The notes: generated by a model not told the origin, from the letters alone. Positions 1 to 6,852 are shown, counted from the first letter of the stretch. The stretch is 7,599 nucleotides of DNA from an uncultured Dysgonomonas sp. (GCA_937875275.1 CALNCC010000136.1:1-7599); one strand, 5' to 3'. Made by a program: numbers and translations.

Positions 1-423
1 CAATCTGCATGGTGTACAGGAGGAGCAAATGGATCAATAAAGATAGGCTCAACACTATACACTATACCAGGTAATGCTGCTTATTATCGTTATGGTACTA
101 TTCATAAAGATTTAGTCTGTAAAATAGAATACGGAAATAAATCAACAGATTACTCAGTAGCTCCAGAGGATGTGCAGGGAGAAATTGACAAGGCTCAAAC
201 TTCTGCTAACAATGCACAAAATACGGCTAATTTAAAGAATAGAACCTATTATCAAGATGCTGTTCCTACAGCACCAAGTGGGGGGCATAAGGTGGGTGAT
301 ATTTGGCACAAAACATCATTAGTGGATTCATCTGGCAATATAAATGCAGATACTGCCAAAAATATCTACCAACTTCAATATAGGTGGGATGGTGCTACTT
401 GGCGACAAATAAAACCTGCATAA
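1..423 (+). CDS. Phage tail/fibre-like protein, C-terminal part (5' end outside window)
   Basis: The frame is open from the first base to the TAA at 421-423, giving 140 residues; the beginning lies outside the window. The ATG/GTG-like codons inside are not needed as starts. The middle holds an Ala/Asn/Gln-rich stretch (EIDKAQTSANNAQNTAN) of the kind that forms short coiled coils in tail fibres. It is followed by a small module with YYQDAVPTAP, KVGDIWHK and YQYRWDGATW-like segments. That module (a GDIW... motif followed by a YRWDGxxW motif) is typical of the ends of tail or tail-tip proteins in Bacteroidota prophages. This is recognition by motif, not by a search. The gene is probably the last surviving gene of a prophage whose bulk lies to the left. 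Its final 29 bases overlap, antisense, the end of the broken reverse transcriptase frame. It is unclear whether 423 is the original stop or was created at a rearrangement junction. Confidence 0.65.
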   Translation, partial: QSAWCTGGANGSIKIGSTLYTIPGNAAYYRYGTIHKDLVCKIEYGNKSTDYSVAPEDVQGEIDKAQTSANNAQNTANLKNRTYYQDAVPTAPSGGHKVGDIWHKTSLVDSSGNINADTAKNIYQLQYRWDGATWRQIKPA

Positions 424-922
424 AGTTGGCAATATATTTATCTATACTGACAATCGTAGCTATAGCGGAAAAATCTTTGGCTGATGATTGGAATTTGGTT
501 TTTAGACTTGCGTCATCGGTTCTAATCGTGGCAGAAGCAGTTAGTATATTTGGGCATATACTGATAATAAAACCTGATAATCCTTTTAAAACTTTATCTG
601 CTTCATCTTTAGAAGATACATATATATAGTAATCGTCATAAAATCGACAAGCTTTCAAGTCAATATGAGCAAATTTATCTTTGAGTATCTTATCTACGCG
701 ACAAGCTATTAACTCTGCTATTATATGAGAAGTGTCAGGTCCAATTGGTATACCAATTGATTGTCGTTCTTGACAAGCTCTTATAGCTATATCAATAGAA
801 TCTGTATATTTGTATAATGCAGCATCTGCATCTCCACTTGAAATTAATACGTCTAAATTATCTTTCTGACTAAAATAATATTTTGCTTTTTCTTTTCCAA
901 GAAAAGCCCAAGTAACAGAATG
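395..922 (-). pseudogene. Reverse transcriptase fragment, palm portion with QSIGIPIG and YDD motifs (UG/Abi-like)
   Basis: The minus frame is open from 952 down to a TAG at 395-397, but RT-like sequence begins at the His codon at 920-922. From there it reads HSVTWAFLGKEKAKYYF, then QSIGIPIGPDTS (728-763, RT motif B, which positions the template), then ACRFYDDYYIYVSS with the catalytic YDD at 632-640. IPIGPDTS plus RFYDDYYIY resembles the abortive-infection/unknown-group RTs (AbiA/AbiK/DRT-like) more than group II intron or DGR enzymes; this is a motif judgement. About 80 residues follow YDD before the stop, shorter than the long C-terminal regions usual in that class. The last codons are antisense to the tail gene, so the 3' end is probably truncated. 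There is no start codon, motif A or N-terminus on this strand; those lie inverted to the right. No product with RT activity is expected. An assembly error is the main alternative. Confidence 0.75.
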
Positions 923-1113
923 GATGGGTCTATATATACGCTTTCGGACTATTCACAAAGTTATCCCATATCTGAATCGGCCATAGATAAAAGATCAGTA
1001 TCTACTTTTAGTAAAAATATTTCAGAATTTAGAAATGCTCTTTTGAGAACATCTATTGATAAGATGATTGAAATTAAGGTTGATATTTCAAAATTTTATT
1101 CTACAATATCCAT
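920..1113 (+). pseudogene. Reverse transcriptase fragment, N-terminal portion with motif A, inverted relative to the palm half
   Basis: The plus frame from 920 encodes about 64 RT-like residues, including SYPISESAIDKRSVSTF and IEIKVDISKFYSTI. DISKFY (1082-1099) is RT motif A, with the first catalytic aspartate at Asp55 of this frame. In related Abi/UG enzymes it reads D-I-S-x-F-(F/Y)-P-S-I-Y-T-H-S-x-x-W-A. Here the match stops exactly after STI at 1108. The missing continuation (HSVTWAFLGKEKAK) is found on the other strand starting at 922. Beyond 1113 the frame runs into unrelated sequence and the terminator region, ending at a TAA at 1193-1195. The fragment also lacks the N-terminal RT motifs expected upstream of motif A. 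The ATG at 920 belongs to the breakpoint hexamer and is not a genuine start. I judge this a non-functional remnant of the same gene as the minus-strand fragment. Confidence 0.65.
920..1113. repeat. 6-bp inverted repeat at the two RT inversion breakpoints
   Basis: ATGGAT at 920-925 and its reverse complement ATCCAT at 1108-1113 bracket the plus-strand RT fragment. Each copy sits where RT similarity switches strand. Flipping 920-1113 would bring motif A next to HSVTWAF on one strand, but with only 2 nt between the ATA codon and the CAT codon where the family consensus (I-Y-T-H) needs 6. The restored join would therefore be out of frame by 4 nt. This fits microhomology-driven rearrangement with small loss. 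The repeat is too short to be a convincing recombinase site. Confidence 0.5.
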
Positions 1114-1133
1114 ACCAAAATCGACAAGCAAGC

Positions 1134-1170
1134 AAAAAAATAGAGGCATCTCGATAACGAGACACCTCTA
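1134..1170 (-). terminator. Intrinsic terminator of the oxidoreductase-DUF1080 operon
   Basis: The minus strand has a 13-bp stem (TAGAGGTGTCTCG / CGAGATGCCTCTA) around a TTAT loop, followed directly by seven T residues (A run at 1134-1140 on plus). Two stem positions are G-U wobbles when read as minus-strand RNA but become C-A mismatches on the plus strand. Both the hairpin and the U-tract therefore point to minus-strand termination. It lies 27 nt downstream of the DUF1080 gene's stop and marks the left edge of the intact chromosomal operon. Confidence 0.88.
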
Positions 1171-1197
1171 TTTGGATTTAAACCTATATTCTTAAGT

Positions 1198-2547
1198 TTA
1201 AGGTAATTCCTTTATTTTCACATTTTTGAACCAAACCTCATCTCCATGATCTTGAAGAAGAATATTTCCTTCAACATGATTTCCGAAGTTAGGCCAATCC
1301 CGATATTTGCTATATGCTACCAATGCATTAAACATTTGAGTGTTACGCTCATATTCCAATATCTTAACACCATTCATCCAATGTTCTACCTTGTTTCCTT
1401 TTACAACAATCGTGGCTGTATTAAATTCTGTCTTTTTGAACGGTTTATCCGTTTTTGCTGTAATGAGGTCATACAAAGATCCCACAGTTCTGTTTCCTTT
1501 TACCCCAAGTTTGGCATCAGGATGTTTGTCATCATCTAATATCTGATATTCGCATCCGATAGCAGAACCTGCTCCTTTGTTCATATCCGGGCTTACGAAA
1601 TATTTGATTCCGCTATTTGCCCCTTCTGTGATTTTGAAATCAACCGAAAGGATAAAATTCTTGTATTTGCGGGTAGTAACGATATCTCCACCATTAGTAG
1701 ACTCTCCACCATCACTTTTAATTACTTTCAGCATGTCGTTTTCGATAATCCATCCTTTAGCAGGGAAATTGTCAAGTCTTGCACCTCTCCAACCATTGGT
1801 TGTCTGTCCATCCCAAAGCAATTTCCATCCATCCTTAGCTTCGCGCTCCGAGATTGAGTTCACTATGGCATTAACCTCCGGAATGTTATTACTTGACGGT
1901 GATTTGTATTTTTGAAGATCAGTAGTACAGATGCGTATATTCTTCCACGCAATGGTTTTTCCTTCTTGGTTTTTATCACCGATAGAGTGTACTTGCAATG
2001 CTATAAAACCCTCAGGAGTCATGTCGTCCCACAATTCGGCTGTTTGGATTCCATTAACCCATGTTCTGATAGAGCTTCCGATGGCTTCGATACGAGCCTT
2101 GTTCCACTCTCCGTTTTTGAAAGCCTTCTGAGCCGGAGGATTGATATTGACAGGATAAATCCAACCTCTGCGAGCTTCGTCGTAGATACCGCCGGTCCAT
2201 GCTCTTGGAGCAGGATCTATCTCGAATTGATATCCGTGTACTGTTCCGTTTTTATAATCTTTCAGGCTTTGGCTACGAAATTGCACACCCGAATTAAGAG
2301 CATCGTCTACCTTGAATTCAAATTCGAGAATAAAATCTCCATAGTTCTTTTGTGTAGCAAGAAACGTATTCGGTGTTCCCATTTTAGAGATGCCGACAAT
2401 ACTACCATCCTGCACCTTATATTCAGCTTTGCCATTCAGTTTCTTCCATCCTTTCAGGTTTTTCCCATTGAATAATGGAGTCCATTCCTGAGCCGGCAAC
2501 AGAGTGGCAAGTAGCAATAAGCCGGCTAATAATATATTCTTCTTCAT
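1198..2547 (-). CDS. Secreted tandem DUF1080 (3-keto-disaccharide hydrolase-like) protein
   Basis: The 449-residue protein starts with a signal peptide (MKKNILLAGLLLLATLLPA, likely cut near residue 19, no lipobox Cys), so it acts in the periplasm or outside the cell. Two copies of the DUF1080 beta-sandwich fold (PF06439) follow, at about 21-207 and 239-447. Parallel motifs show the duplication: W/LFNGKNLKGW against LLWDGQTTNGW, LNSGVQFR (84-91) against ANSGIKYF (310-317), GYQFEID against GCEYQILDD, and WKNIRI against FKNVKI. Members of this family act on 3-keto-glycosides, hydrolysing or eliminating the glycosidic bond after a partner oxidoreductase oxidises C3. The exact substrate and whether both domains are catalytic cannot be read from sequence. 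It lies 15 nt downstream of a Gfo/Idh/MocA oxidoreductase, the expected partner, and ends 27 nt before a strong terminator, so it is the last gene of a two-gene operon. Confidence 0.9.
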   Translation of the reverse strand: MKKNILLAGLLLLATLLPAQEWTPLFNGKNLKGWKKLNGKAEYKVQDGSIVGISKMGTPNTFLATQKNYGDFILEFEFKVDDALNSGVQFRSQSLKDYKNGTVHGYQFEIDPAPRAWTGGIYDEARRGWIYPVNINPPAQKAFKNGEWNKARIEAIGSSIRTWVNGIQTAELWDDMTPEGFIALQVHSIGDKNQEGKTIAWKNIRICTTDLQKYKSPSSNNIPEVNAIVNSISEREAKDGWKLLWDGQTTNGWRGARLDNFPAKGWIIENDMLKVIKSDGGESTNGGDIVTTRKYKNFILSVDFKITEGANSGIKYFVSPDMNKGAGSAIGCEYQILDDDKHPDAKLGVKGNRTVGSLYDLITAKTDKPFKKTEFNTATIVVKGNKVEHWMNGVKILEYERNTQMFNALVAYSKYRDWPNFGNHVEGNILLQDHGDEVWFKNVKIKELP

Positions 2548-2562
2548 TCTTCTACAGATTTC

Positions 2563-3981
2563 TTATATTTTATAAAAGTCTTCCCATCCTTTTCTTGGCG
2601 GAACACCTACAAGGGCTGCGTTCGCAAACTCATTGTTTGTAATTTGTTTTGTTCTGCTGTCGAAATATAACGGTGTGTTAAGTCTTTGTGCCATTACACC
2701 TAACGAGAATACCTGACTGAGTGGTCCATGTATTTCGAACGGAGAGCGAGTTTTTTCTACACCATTGCATGCCAACAGGAAGTTCTCGAAATGGTTAGAC
2801 GGACTCTTAGGCACTTCCGGCAATTGCGAAGCCATTTCTTTCGCTTTATCTTCAGGTATGATAGATAATGTGCTGCCATGAGATGCACCTTTGAAAGTCA
2901 AATCTTTACCGTAAATTATTTTCCCCGGATTGATACTTTGTTTCTTAATCTCTCCTACTCCCGATGCCGGAATGTTCGGATCCATTTCTGAAACTCCATA
3001 TCCTTTTGGAAGTGGTGGAATATTATCGACGCCATCATACCATGTAACATCTACCGGTGGCATTCCTTTTCGCTGAGGGAAACGGAACAGAATAGTCGAA
3101 GACATAGGGAAAAAATAATCATTATGTCCTGTCAACTTCACTGGATTTATTTCGTATGGTAATCCCAACTCAAGAAACTCGTGTACTGTATCGAGGATAT
3201 GTGCTCCCCAGTCTCCTAATGCACCCATACCGAAGTCGAACCAACTGCGCCATTCTCCATCATGAAATTTTCCGTTATATTCATGATAAGGAAGAGCACA
3301 ATGCCATGTATTCCAATCGAGTGTAGATGGTATTGGCTGAGCATCCGGTTGTTTGAAAATATTTGTATCCCACGAGTGCCATCTGCGAGGATTATTCATG
3401 TGAGCTGTAACCGCTGTAACATCCTTAATGATTCCGGCATCCATCCATGCTTTGAACTGGAAATAGTTTGCTTCGGAATGTCCTTGGTTACCAACTTGTG
3501 TTATCACATTTGGATATTTTTTTGCGGCTTGCATCATCAATTCCGCTTCGTAGAACGTACGAGCCATAGGTTTTTCCACATACACATGCTTGCCTAAGGC
3601 CATAGCCATCATACAGATCGGGAAATGTGTATGGTCAGGTGTTGTAACAACAACGGCTTCTATTTCGTTAGCCATTTTGTCAAACATAACCCTGAAATCT
3701 TTAAATTGTTTCGCCTTAGGAAACTTACCGGTAGCATATTGAGTTTTTTTAGAACCCATGTCTACATCGCACAATGCTACAACATTTGCCATACCGGTTT
3801 TTTCGAAGTCGCGAATAACCTGCTCTCCTCTATTTCCGATACCGATGTGCGCAACGTTAACTTTTTTGTTGGCTCCTACTACTCTGTTATAACTCTCGGC
3901 TTTTAGCGGATTCACTCCACCGACAGCCATTCCGGCAGATGCTAATGCTGCTGTTTTTAAGAAACTTCTGCGTGTAACCAT
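2563..3981 (-). CDS. Tat-exported Gfo/Idh/MocA family oxidoreductase
   Basis: This 472-residue protein begins MVTRRSFLKTAALASAGMAV, a twin-arginine signal, implying folded, cofactor-loaded export to the periplasm. The mature part has a Rossmann nucleotide-binding start (VNVAHIGIGNRG, 41-52), an acidic strand end (ALCDVD), TTPDHTH (113-119), the family EKP motif with catalytic-type Lys (136-138), and GALGDWGAHILD (253-264), whose Asp/His residues match the substrate pocket of Gfo/Idh/MocA enzymes. Length and the end (PPRKGWEDFYKI) fit the large Bacteroidota subgroup. Family enzymes oxidise or reduce sugar hydroxyls with a tightly bound NAD(P). With a DUF1080 protein 15 nt downstream, I infer C3 oxidation of a glycoside to the 3-keto form or the reverse reduction; the sugar is unknown. 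The start is fixed by the RR motif immediately after Met. A candidate promoter lies about 50-80 nt upstream. No frame damage seen. Confidence 0.92.
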   Translation of the reverse strand: MVTRRSFLKTAALASAGMAVGGVNPLKAESYNRVVGANKKVNVAHIGIGNRGEQVIRDFEKTGMANVVALCDVDMGSKKTQYATGKFPKAKQFKDFRVMFDKMANEIEAVVVTTPDHTHFPICMMAMALGKHVYVEKPMARTFYEAELMMQAAKKYPNVITQVGNQGHSEANYFQFKAWMDAGIIKDVTAVTAHMNNPRRWHSWDTNIFKQPDAQPIPSTLDWNTWHCALPYHEYNGKFHDGEWRSWFDFGMGALGDWGAHILDTVHEFLELGLPYEINPVKLTGHNDYFFPMSSTILFRFPQRKGMPPVDVTWYDGVDNIPPLPKGYGVSEMDPNIPASGVGEIKKQSINPGKIIYGKDLTFKGASHGSTLSIIPEDKAKEMASQLPEVPKSPSNHFENFLLACNGVEKTRSPFEIHGPLSQVFSLGVMAQRLNTPLYFDSRTKQITNNEFANAALVGVPPRKGWEDFYKI

Positions 3982-4030
3982 CTTTTATGTTTTATTAGAT
4001 TGAAATGATCTGATGTTTTATATCTTCTTA

Positions 4031-4062
4031 CAAAAGAAACAATATATATTTACATTTCAAAA
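4031..4062 (-). promoter_or_regulatory. Candidate Bacteroidota-type promoter for the oxidoreductase operon
   Basis: On the minus strand TTTTG (4062-4058) is followed by 19 nt and TTCTTTTG (4038-4031), one base off the Bacteroidota -33/-7 consensus TTTG...TAnnTTTG with the expected spacing. Transcription would start near 4024, leaving a leader of about 40 nt whose end is A-rich without a Shine-Dalgarno box. The -33 element abuts the hairpin at 4059-4084. Pattern match only. Confidence 0.4.
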
Positions 4063-4084
4063 TGTGTGTGCGAGCACACATTTT
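4059..4084. terminator. Perfect 10-bp hairpin with A/T runs: likely terminator of the plug gene, possibly an operator
   Basis: AAAATGTGTG (4059-4068) pairs perfectly with CACACATTTT (4075-4084) around the loop TGCGAG; read as DNA, the core TGTGTGC-GA-GCACACA (4065-4080) is also a perfect palindrome. Flanking A and T runs give a bidirectional terminator shape. It lies about 95 nt downstream of the minus-strand plug gene, so it would separate that gene from the oxidoreductase operon. Because it abuts the candidate -33 element of that operon, it could instead be a regulator's binding site. No plus-strand gene upstream needs termination. Confidence 0.5.
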
Positions 4085-4179
4085 TAGAGGCATAGATTAA
4101 TCACGTATATATCAAGCAACTAATAGTGTAATATGCGTAAATTGGGCGCAAACATGTTTTACAACATCTAAGTAACCCA

Positions 4180-5436
4180 TTATTTAGCTCTCGCCTGTAT
4201 TTTTACCATCCCTATCAGAGCATCGTAGCGTTGCCCCGATGGCTTATAATACACATATATATCATATTCATTATCAGTTTGGTGGAATTGCCCTTCAATG
4301 AGCGATGTCGTATACAATTTCCCGTTTGGGGTCATGTATTGATAGTTGTACAAACCTTGTTTGAGAAGCAAAGACAAGCGATATGCTTTTGCATCTTCAT
4401 CATATACCATTTTATATTTGTCCGAAAAGGTATTGTTTGTGAACTCTCCATTTATATATATGTCTTCACTTAGCGGTTCATCCACCGACAATGTAAAATC
4501 GGTATAAAAATAGTCTGCCTCGGTATCAGTATCTGATGATTCGGCATTGCGAATAGCAAATCTTCCATTCTGATCCTGATCGTAGCTATATGCCTTATCA
4601 GCTTTTATTTTATCTTCCCTGATATCCATATAATAATAAGGAGCCTGATACACCACTCGATCAACATTCAGTCCGTTGTATCTCCTGCTGATTGTCTCAA
4701 ATCTGCGATATTCGTTTCCGGCTTCAAATATCAAGTGTGCATTGTGCTGGTAAGTAATTTTATTTCCCCCGACAAAGTTTGGTTTTGATATTATACGTTG
4801 ATTATCTAATCTGTTATTCTGGCGGACGATAGGTAGAATCTCTTCACTCGGATTATTGATATTGAATCTGTGATTTATAGAAAAAGAAAGCTGTTGATGC
4901 CCTTTATTTGCATCTATATCGGTTATTGACGACACTTCTGCGCCTATCTGCACTTTATCGTCTACAACAGAGAAGCAGGCATACAACAGTATATAGTCCG
5001 GGTCTCCATCTTCATATACTTCTACAAGGTAATTGCCTGATAGTTTTAGTTTAATATCTTTATTCGGAAAATTGATTTTGAAATGTGTATAATCGACACT
5101 TGTATTGGTCGAGAATTTATAATCATCGATGAGGTTTCCGTTAAAACCGTCAAGATAATCTATTTCTGAAATACTTTTACTTTTCTGCCAAAACAGATCG
5201 CAATGATATATATTGTATTTCAGTCTGCTGTGTGAATATTCGCCAAGCCTATCGAAGTCGAGAGTTACATATTCTTTGCTGTTGAGCTTTATAATAGGAT
5301 TTGTACCCCAATTCCCCATTGCGCTTATTTGTATTGTGCTGATATCATCGGCAACAGGGCTCGTCATGTATCGTTGTGCATGAGAATTGAAAACGCCGAA
5401 CAGGAATAAAGAAAGTATAATTAATCGAATATTCAT
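4180..5436 (-). CDS. DUF5103 / type IX secretion system plug-like protein
   Basis: This 418-residue protein has a signal peptide (MNIRLIILSLFLFGVFNSHA, cut near residue 20) and no lipobox, so it is exported to the periplasm. The N-terminal half carries the hallmark pattern of the DUF5103 / T9SS plug family: PIIKLNSKEYVTLDFDRLG (47-65), YNIYHCDLFW (74-83), EIDYLDGFNG, IDDYKFSTNT and SGNYLVEVYEDGD (133-145). The C-terminal half is beta-rich. In Flavobacterium the plug protein closes the periplasmic side of the SprA outer-membrane translocon; that role is known for the family and only inferred here. No other T9SS gene is in the window and some Bacteroidota carry such proteins without an obvious T9SS. 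The gene stands alone: its own candidate promoter lies just upstream and a hairpin lies downstream. It is divergent from kbl. Length is normal and the frame is intact. Confidence 0.85.
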   Translation of the reverse strand: MNIRLIILSLFLFGVFNSHAQRYMTSPVADDISTIQISAMGNWGTNPIIKLNSKEYVTLDFDRLGEYSHSRLKYNIYHCDLFWQKSKSISEIDYLDGFNGNLIDDYKFSTNTSVDYTHFKINFPNKDIKLKLSGNYLVEVYEDGDPDYILLYACFSVVDDKVQIGAEVSSITDIDANKGHQQLSFSINHRFNINNPSEEILPIVRQNNRLDNQRIISKPNFVGGNKITYQHNAHLIFEAGNEYRRFETISRRYNGLNVDRVVYQAPYYYMDIREDKIKADKAYSYDQDQNGRFAIRNAESSDTDTEADYFYTDFTLSVDEPLSEDIYINGEFTNNTFSDKYKMVYDEDAKAYRLSLLLKQGLYNYQYMTPNGKLYTTSLIEGQFHQTDNEYDIYVYYKPSGQRYDALIGMVKIQARAK

Positions 5437-5455
5437 AAGTAGATATCTATTTTCA

Positions 5456-5463
5456 CAAAGATA
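5456..5463 (-). promoter_or_regulatory. Candidate -7 element for the plug-like gene
   Basis: The minus strand reads TATCTTTG here, a perfect match to the Bacteroidota -7 consensus TAnnTTTG, placing a start site about 13 nt upstream of the ATG. No good TTTG lies at the expected 19-20 nt further upstream (the sequence there is GAAC; a TTG lies only 13 nt away), so support is partial. Confidence 0.35.
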
Positions 5464-5608
5464 AGAAAATAGTGTGCAATGTGTTCATGCTGACCCCGTT
5501 ATTTCACCTCCTTGTTTTCATCAATTGCATGTATAATATTGTGCGAAAGAGCATTACAAATGGCCTCTAAAATATTCCTTTTTTTCGTGGCTTTATTTGT
5601 GTAGAATC

Positions 5609-5639
5609 TTTTGGAGATGTAGCCAATTTGTTACCTTTA
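5609..5639 (+). promoter_or_regulatory. Candidate Bacteroidota-type promoter for kbl
   Basis: TTTTG (5609-5613), 18 nt, then TACCTTTA (5632-5639) matches TTTG...TAnnTTTG with one mismatch in the last base and near-standard spacing. The start site would be near 5646, giving a very short leader of about 10 nt that is A/T-rich and has no Shine-Dalgarno box before the ATG at 5656. The rest of the divergent 5437-5655 region shows no gene or RNA I can recognise. Confidence 0.45.
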
Positions 5640-5655
5640 CAAAAAAATTTTAACC

Positions 5656-6852
5656 ATGAGTACATATACGAAATTTCAAGATTTTCTAAAACAAGAATTA
5701 AGTGATATACAGTCTGCCGGATTGTATAAAAACGAAAGAATTATTGTTTCTCCACAAAGTGCTGCAATCCGTGTAGGGAAAGGGCAAGAGGTATTAAATT
5801 TTTGCGCAAATAACTACCTTGGTCTGTCAGACAACAAAGAATTGATTGAGGCTGCAAAAGAAGCGTTAGACAGTCGCGGATACGGAATGTCATCGGTACG
5901 TTTCATCTGCGGAACACAAGACTTGCACAAAGAATTGGAAGCTTCGATCTCTAAGTTTTTCGGAACAGAAGATGCGATTCTTTACGCAGCATGTTTCGAT
6001 GCTAATGGAGGCGTATTCGAACCATTGTTGAGCGATCAGGATGCTATTATCTCCGATTCACTCAACCATGCGTCCATTATTGACGGTGTGAGATTGTGTA
6101 AAGCTGTGCGATACAGATATGCCAATGCAGATATGGCTGATCTGGAAAAACAATTGCAACAGGCACAAGCACAGCGATTCAGAGTAATTGTTACAGACGG
6201 TGTATTCTCGATGGATGGCAACGTGGCTCCATTAGACAAAATAAGAGAATTGGCTGACAAATATGATGCAATGATTATGGTTGACGAGTCTCACTCTGCC
6301 GGTGTTGTTGGTCACACTGGTCGTGGCACGAGCGAGCTATATAATATGATAGGTAAAATTGAAATCATAACTGGAACTCTCGGCAAAGCCTTTGGTGGTG
6401 CTATCGGTGGATTCACAACCGGAAAAAAAGAAATTATTGACATCTTGCGTCAACGTTCTCGTCCTTATTTATTCTCCAACTCTATTCCTCCGATGATAGC
6501 TGCTGCCGGAATAAAAATGTTTGAGATGATAGATCGTAGCAACGAGCTTCAAGATAAATTACACGACAACACTGCATATTTCGTAGAAAAGCTGAAAGCT
6601 GCCGGATTCGATATAAAACCTACTCAATCGGCTATTTGTGCCGTTATGCTATACGATGCTAAATTGTCGCAAGACATGGCTACAAAATTGCAGGAGGAAG
6701 GTATCTATGTTACAGGATTCTATTATCCGGTTGTACCGAAAGATCAAGCTCGTATCAGGGTACAGATATCTGCCGCACACGAAAAAGAACATCTCGATAA
6801 ATGTATCGCCGCATTTACGAAGGTAGGAAAAGCACTGGGCGTTATTAAGTAA
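5656..6852 (+). CDS. kbl: Glycine C-acetyltransferase (2-amino-3-ketobutyrate CoA ligase)
   Basis: This 398-residue cytoplasmic PLP enzyme has the same length as E. coli Kbl and matches it along the whole chain. Visible blocks include NFCANNYLGL (48-57), SVRFICGTQD (80-89), CFDANGG, DSLNHASIIDGVRLCKA with the PLP-stacking His138, TDGVFSMDG, VDESHSAG with PLP-binding Asp210 and His213, TGTLGKAFGG with Schiff-base Lys244, RSRPYLFSNS, and GFYYPVVPKDQARIR near the end. It splits 2-amino-3-ketobutyrate with CoA into glycine and acetyl-CoA, the second step of threonine degradation. Members of the same fold (serine palmitoyltransferase, BioF, HemA) are alternatives, but identity to Kbl in these blocks is far closer. 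The gene is followed after 61 nt by an SDR-type threonine dehydrogenase, which supplies its substrate, and the two are probably co-transcribed. Confidence 0.97.
   Translation: MSTYTKFQDFLKQELSDIQSAGLYKNERIIVSPQSAAIRVGKGQEVLNFCANNYLGLSDNKELIEAAKEALDSRGYGMSSVRFICGTQDLHKELEASISKFFGTEDAILYAACFDANGGVFEPLLSDQDAIISDSLNHASIIDGVRLCKAVRYRYANADMADLEKQLQQAQAQRFRVIVTDGVFSMDGNVAPLDKIRELADKYDAMIMVDESHSAGVVGHTGRGTSELYNMIGKIEIITGTLGKAFGGAIGGFTTGKKEIIDILRQRSRPYLFSNSIPPMIAAAGIKMFEMIDRSNELQDKLHDNTAYFVEKLKAAGFDIKPTQSAICAVMLYDAKLSQDMATKLQEEGIYVTGFYYPVVPKDQARIRVQISAAHEKEHLDKCIAAFTKVGKALGVIK

Larger units (their letters stand above)
640..1129. repeat. 13-bp direct repeat inside the RT debris (640-652 and 1117-1129)
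   Basis: AAAATCGACAAGC occurs at 640-652 and again at 1117-1129 in the same orientation. The first copy encodes, on the minus strand, Ala-Cys-Arg-Phe just before the RT active site. The second lies between the right inversion breakpoint and the terminator U-tract, outside any recognisable RT frame. It may be a short duplicated scrap of the RT gene left by the rearrangement. The core GCTTGTC also recurs at two other Ala-Cys codon pairs in the RT, so chance is possible. Confidence 0.35.

Noticed and set aside
384..629. Plus-strand open frame of 81 residues with a hydrophobic stretch, looking like a small membrane protein
   Set aside because: It is the antisense shadow of the RT palm fragment, whose minus-strand frame carries recognisable YDD and motif-B sequence.
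424..1133. A diversity-generating retroelement, suggested by an RT next to a phage tail gene
   Set aside because: The RT motifs (IPIGPDTS, RFYDDYYIY) are not of DGR type, the tail gene lacks a visible adenine-mutated repeat copy, and the only direct repeat is 13 bp with no A-specific differences.
424..1133. Retron msr/msd or group II intron structure around the RT
   Set aside because: I saw no long inverted repeat flanking an RT start, no intron domain V-like hairpin and no maturase motifs; the RT is in pieces.
1912..2475. Plus-strand open frame of 187 residues opposite the DUF1080 gene
   Set aside because: It is antisense to a gene with a signal peptide and two well-conserved domains, and its own translation has no recognisable features.
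4150..4159. Ten-base palindrome AAACATGTTT downstream of the plug-like gene
   Set aside because: Short AT-rich palindromes are expected by chance and it has no T-run or promoter next to it.
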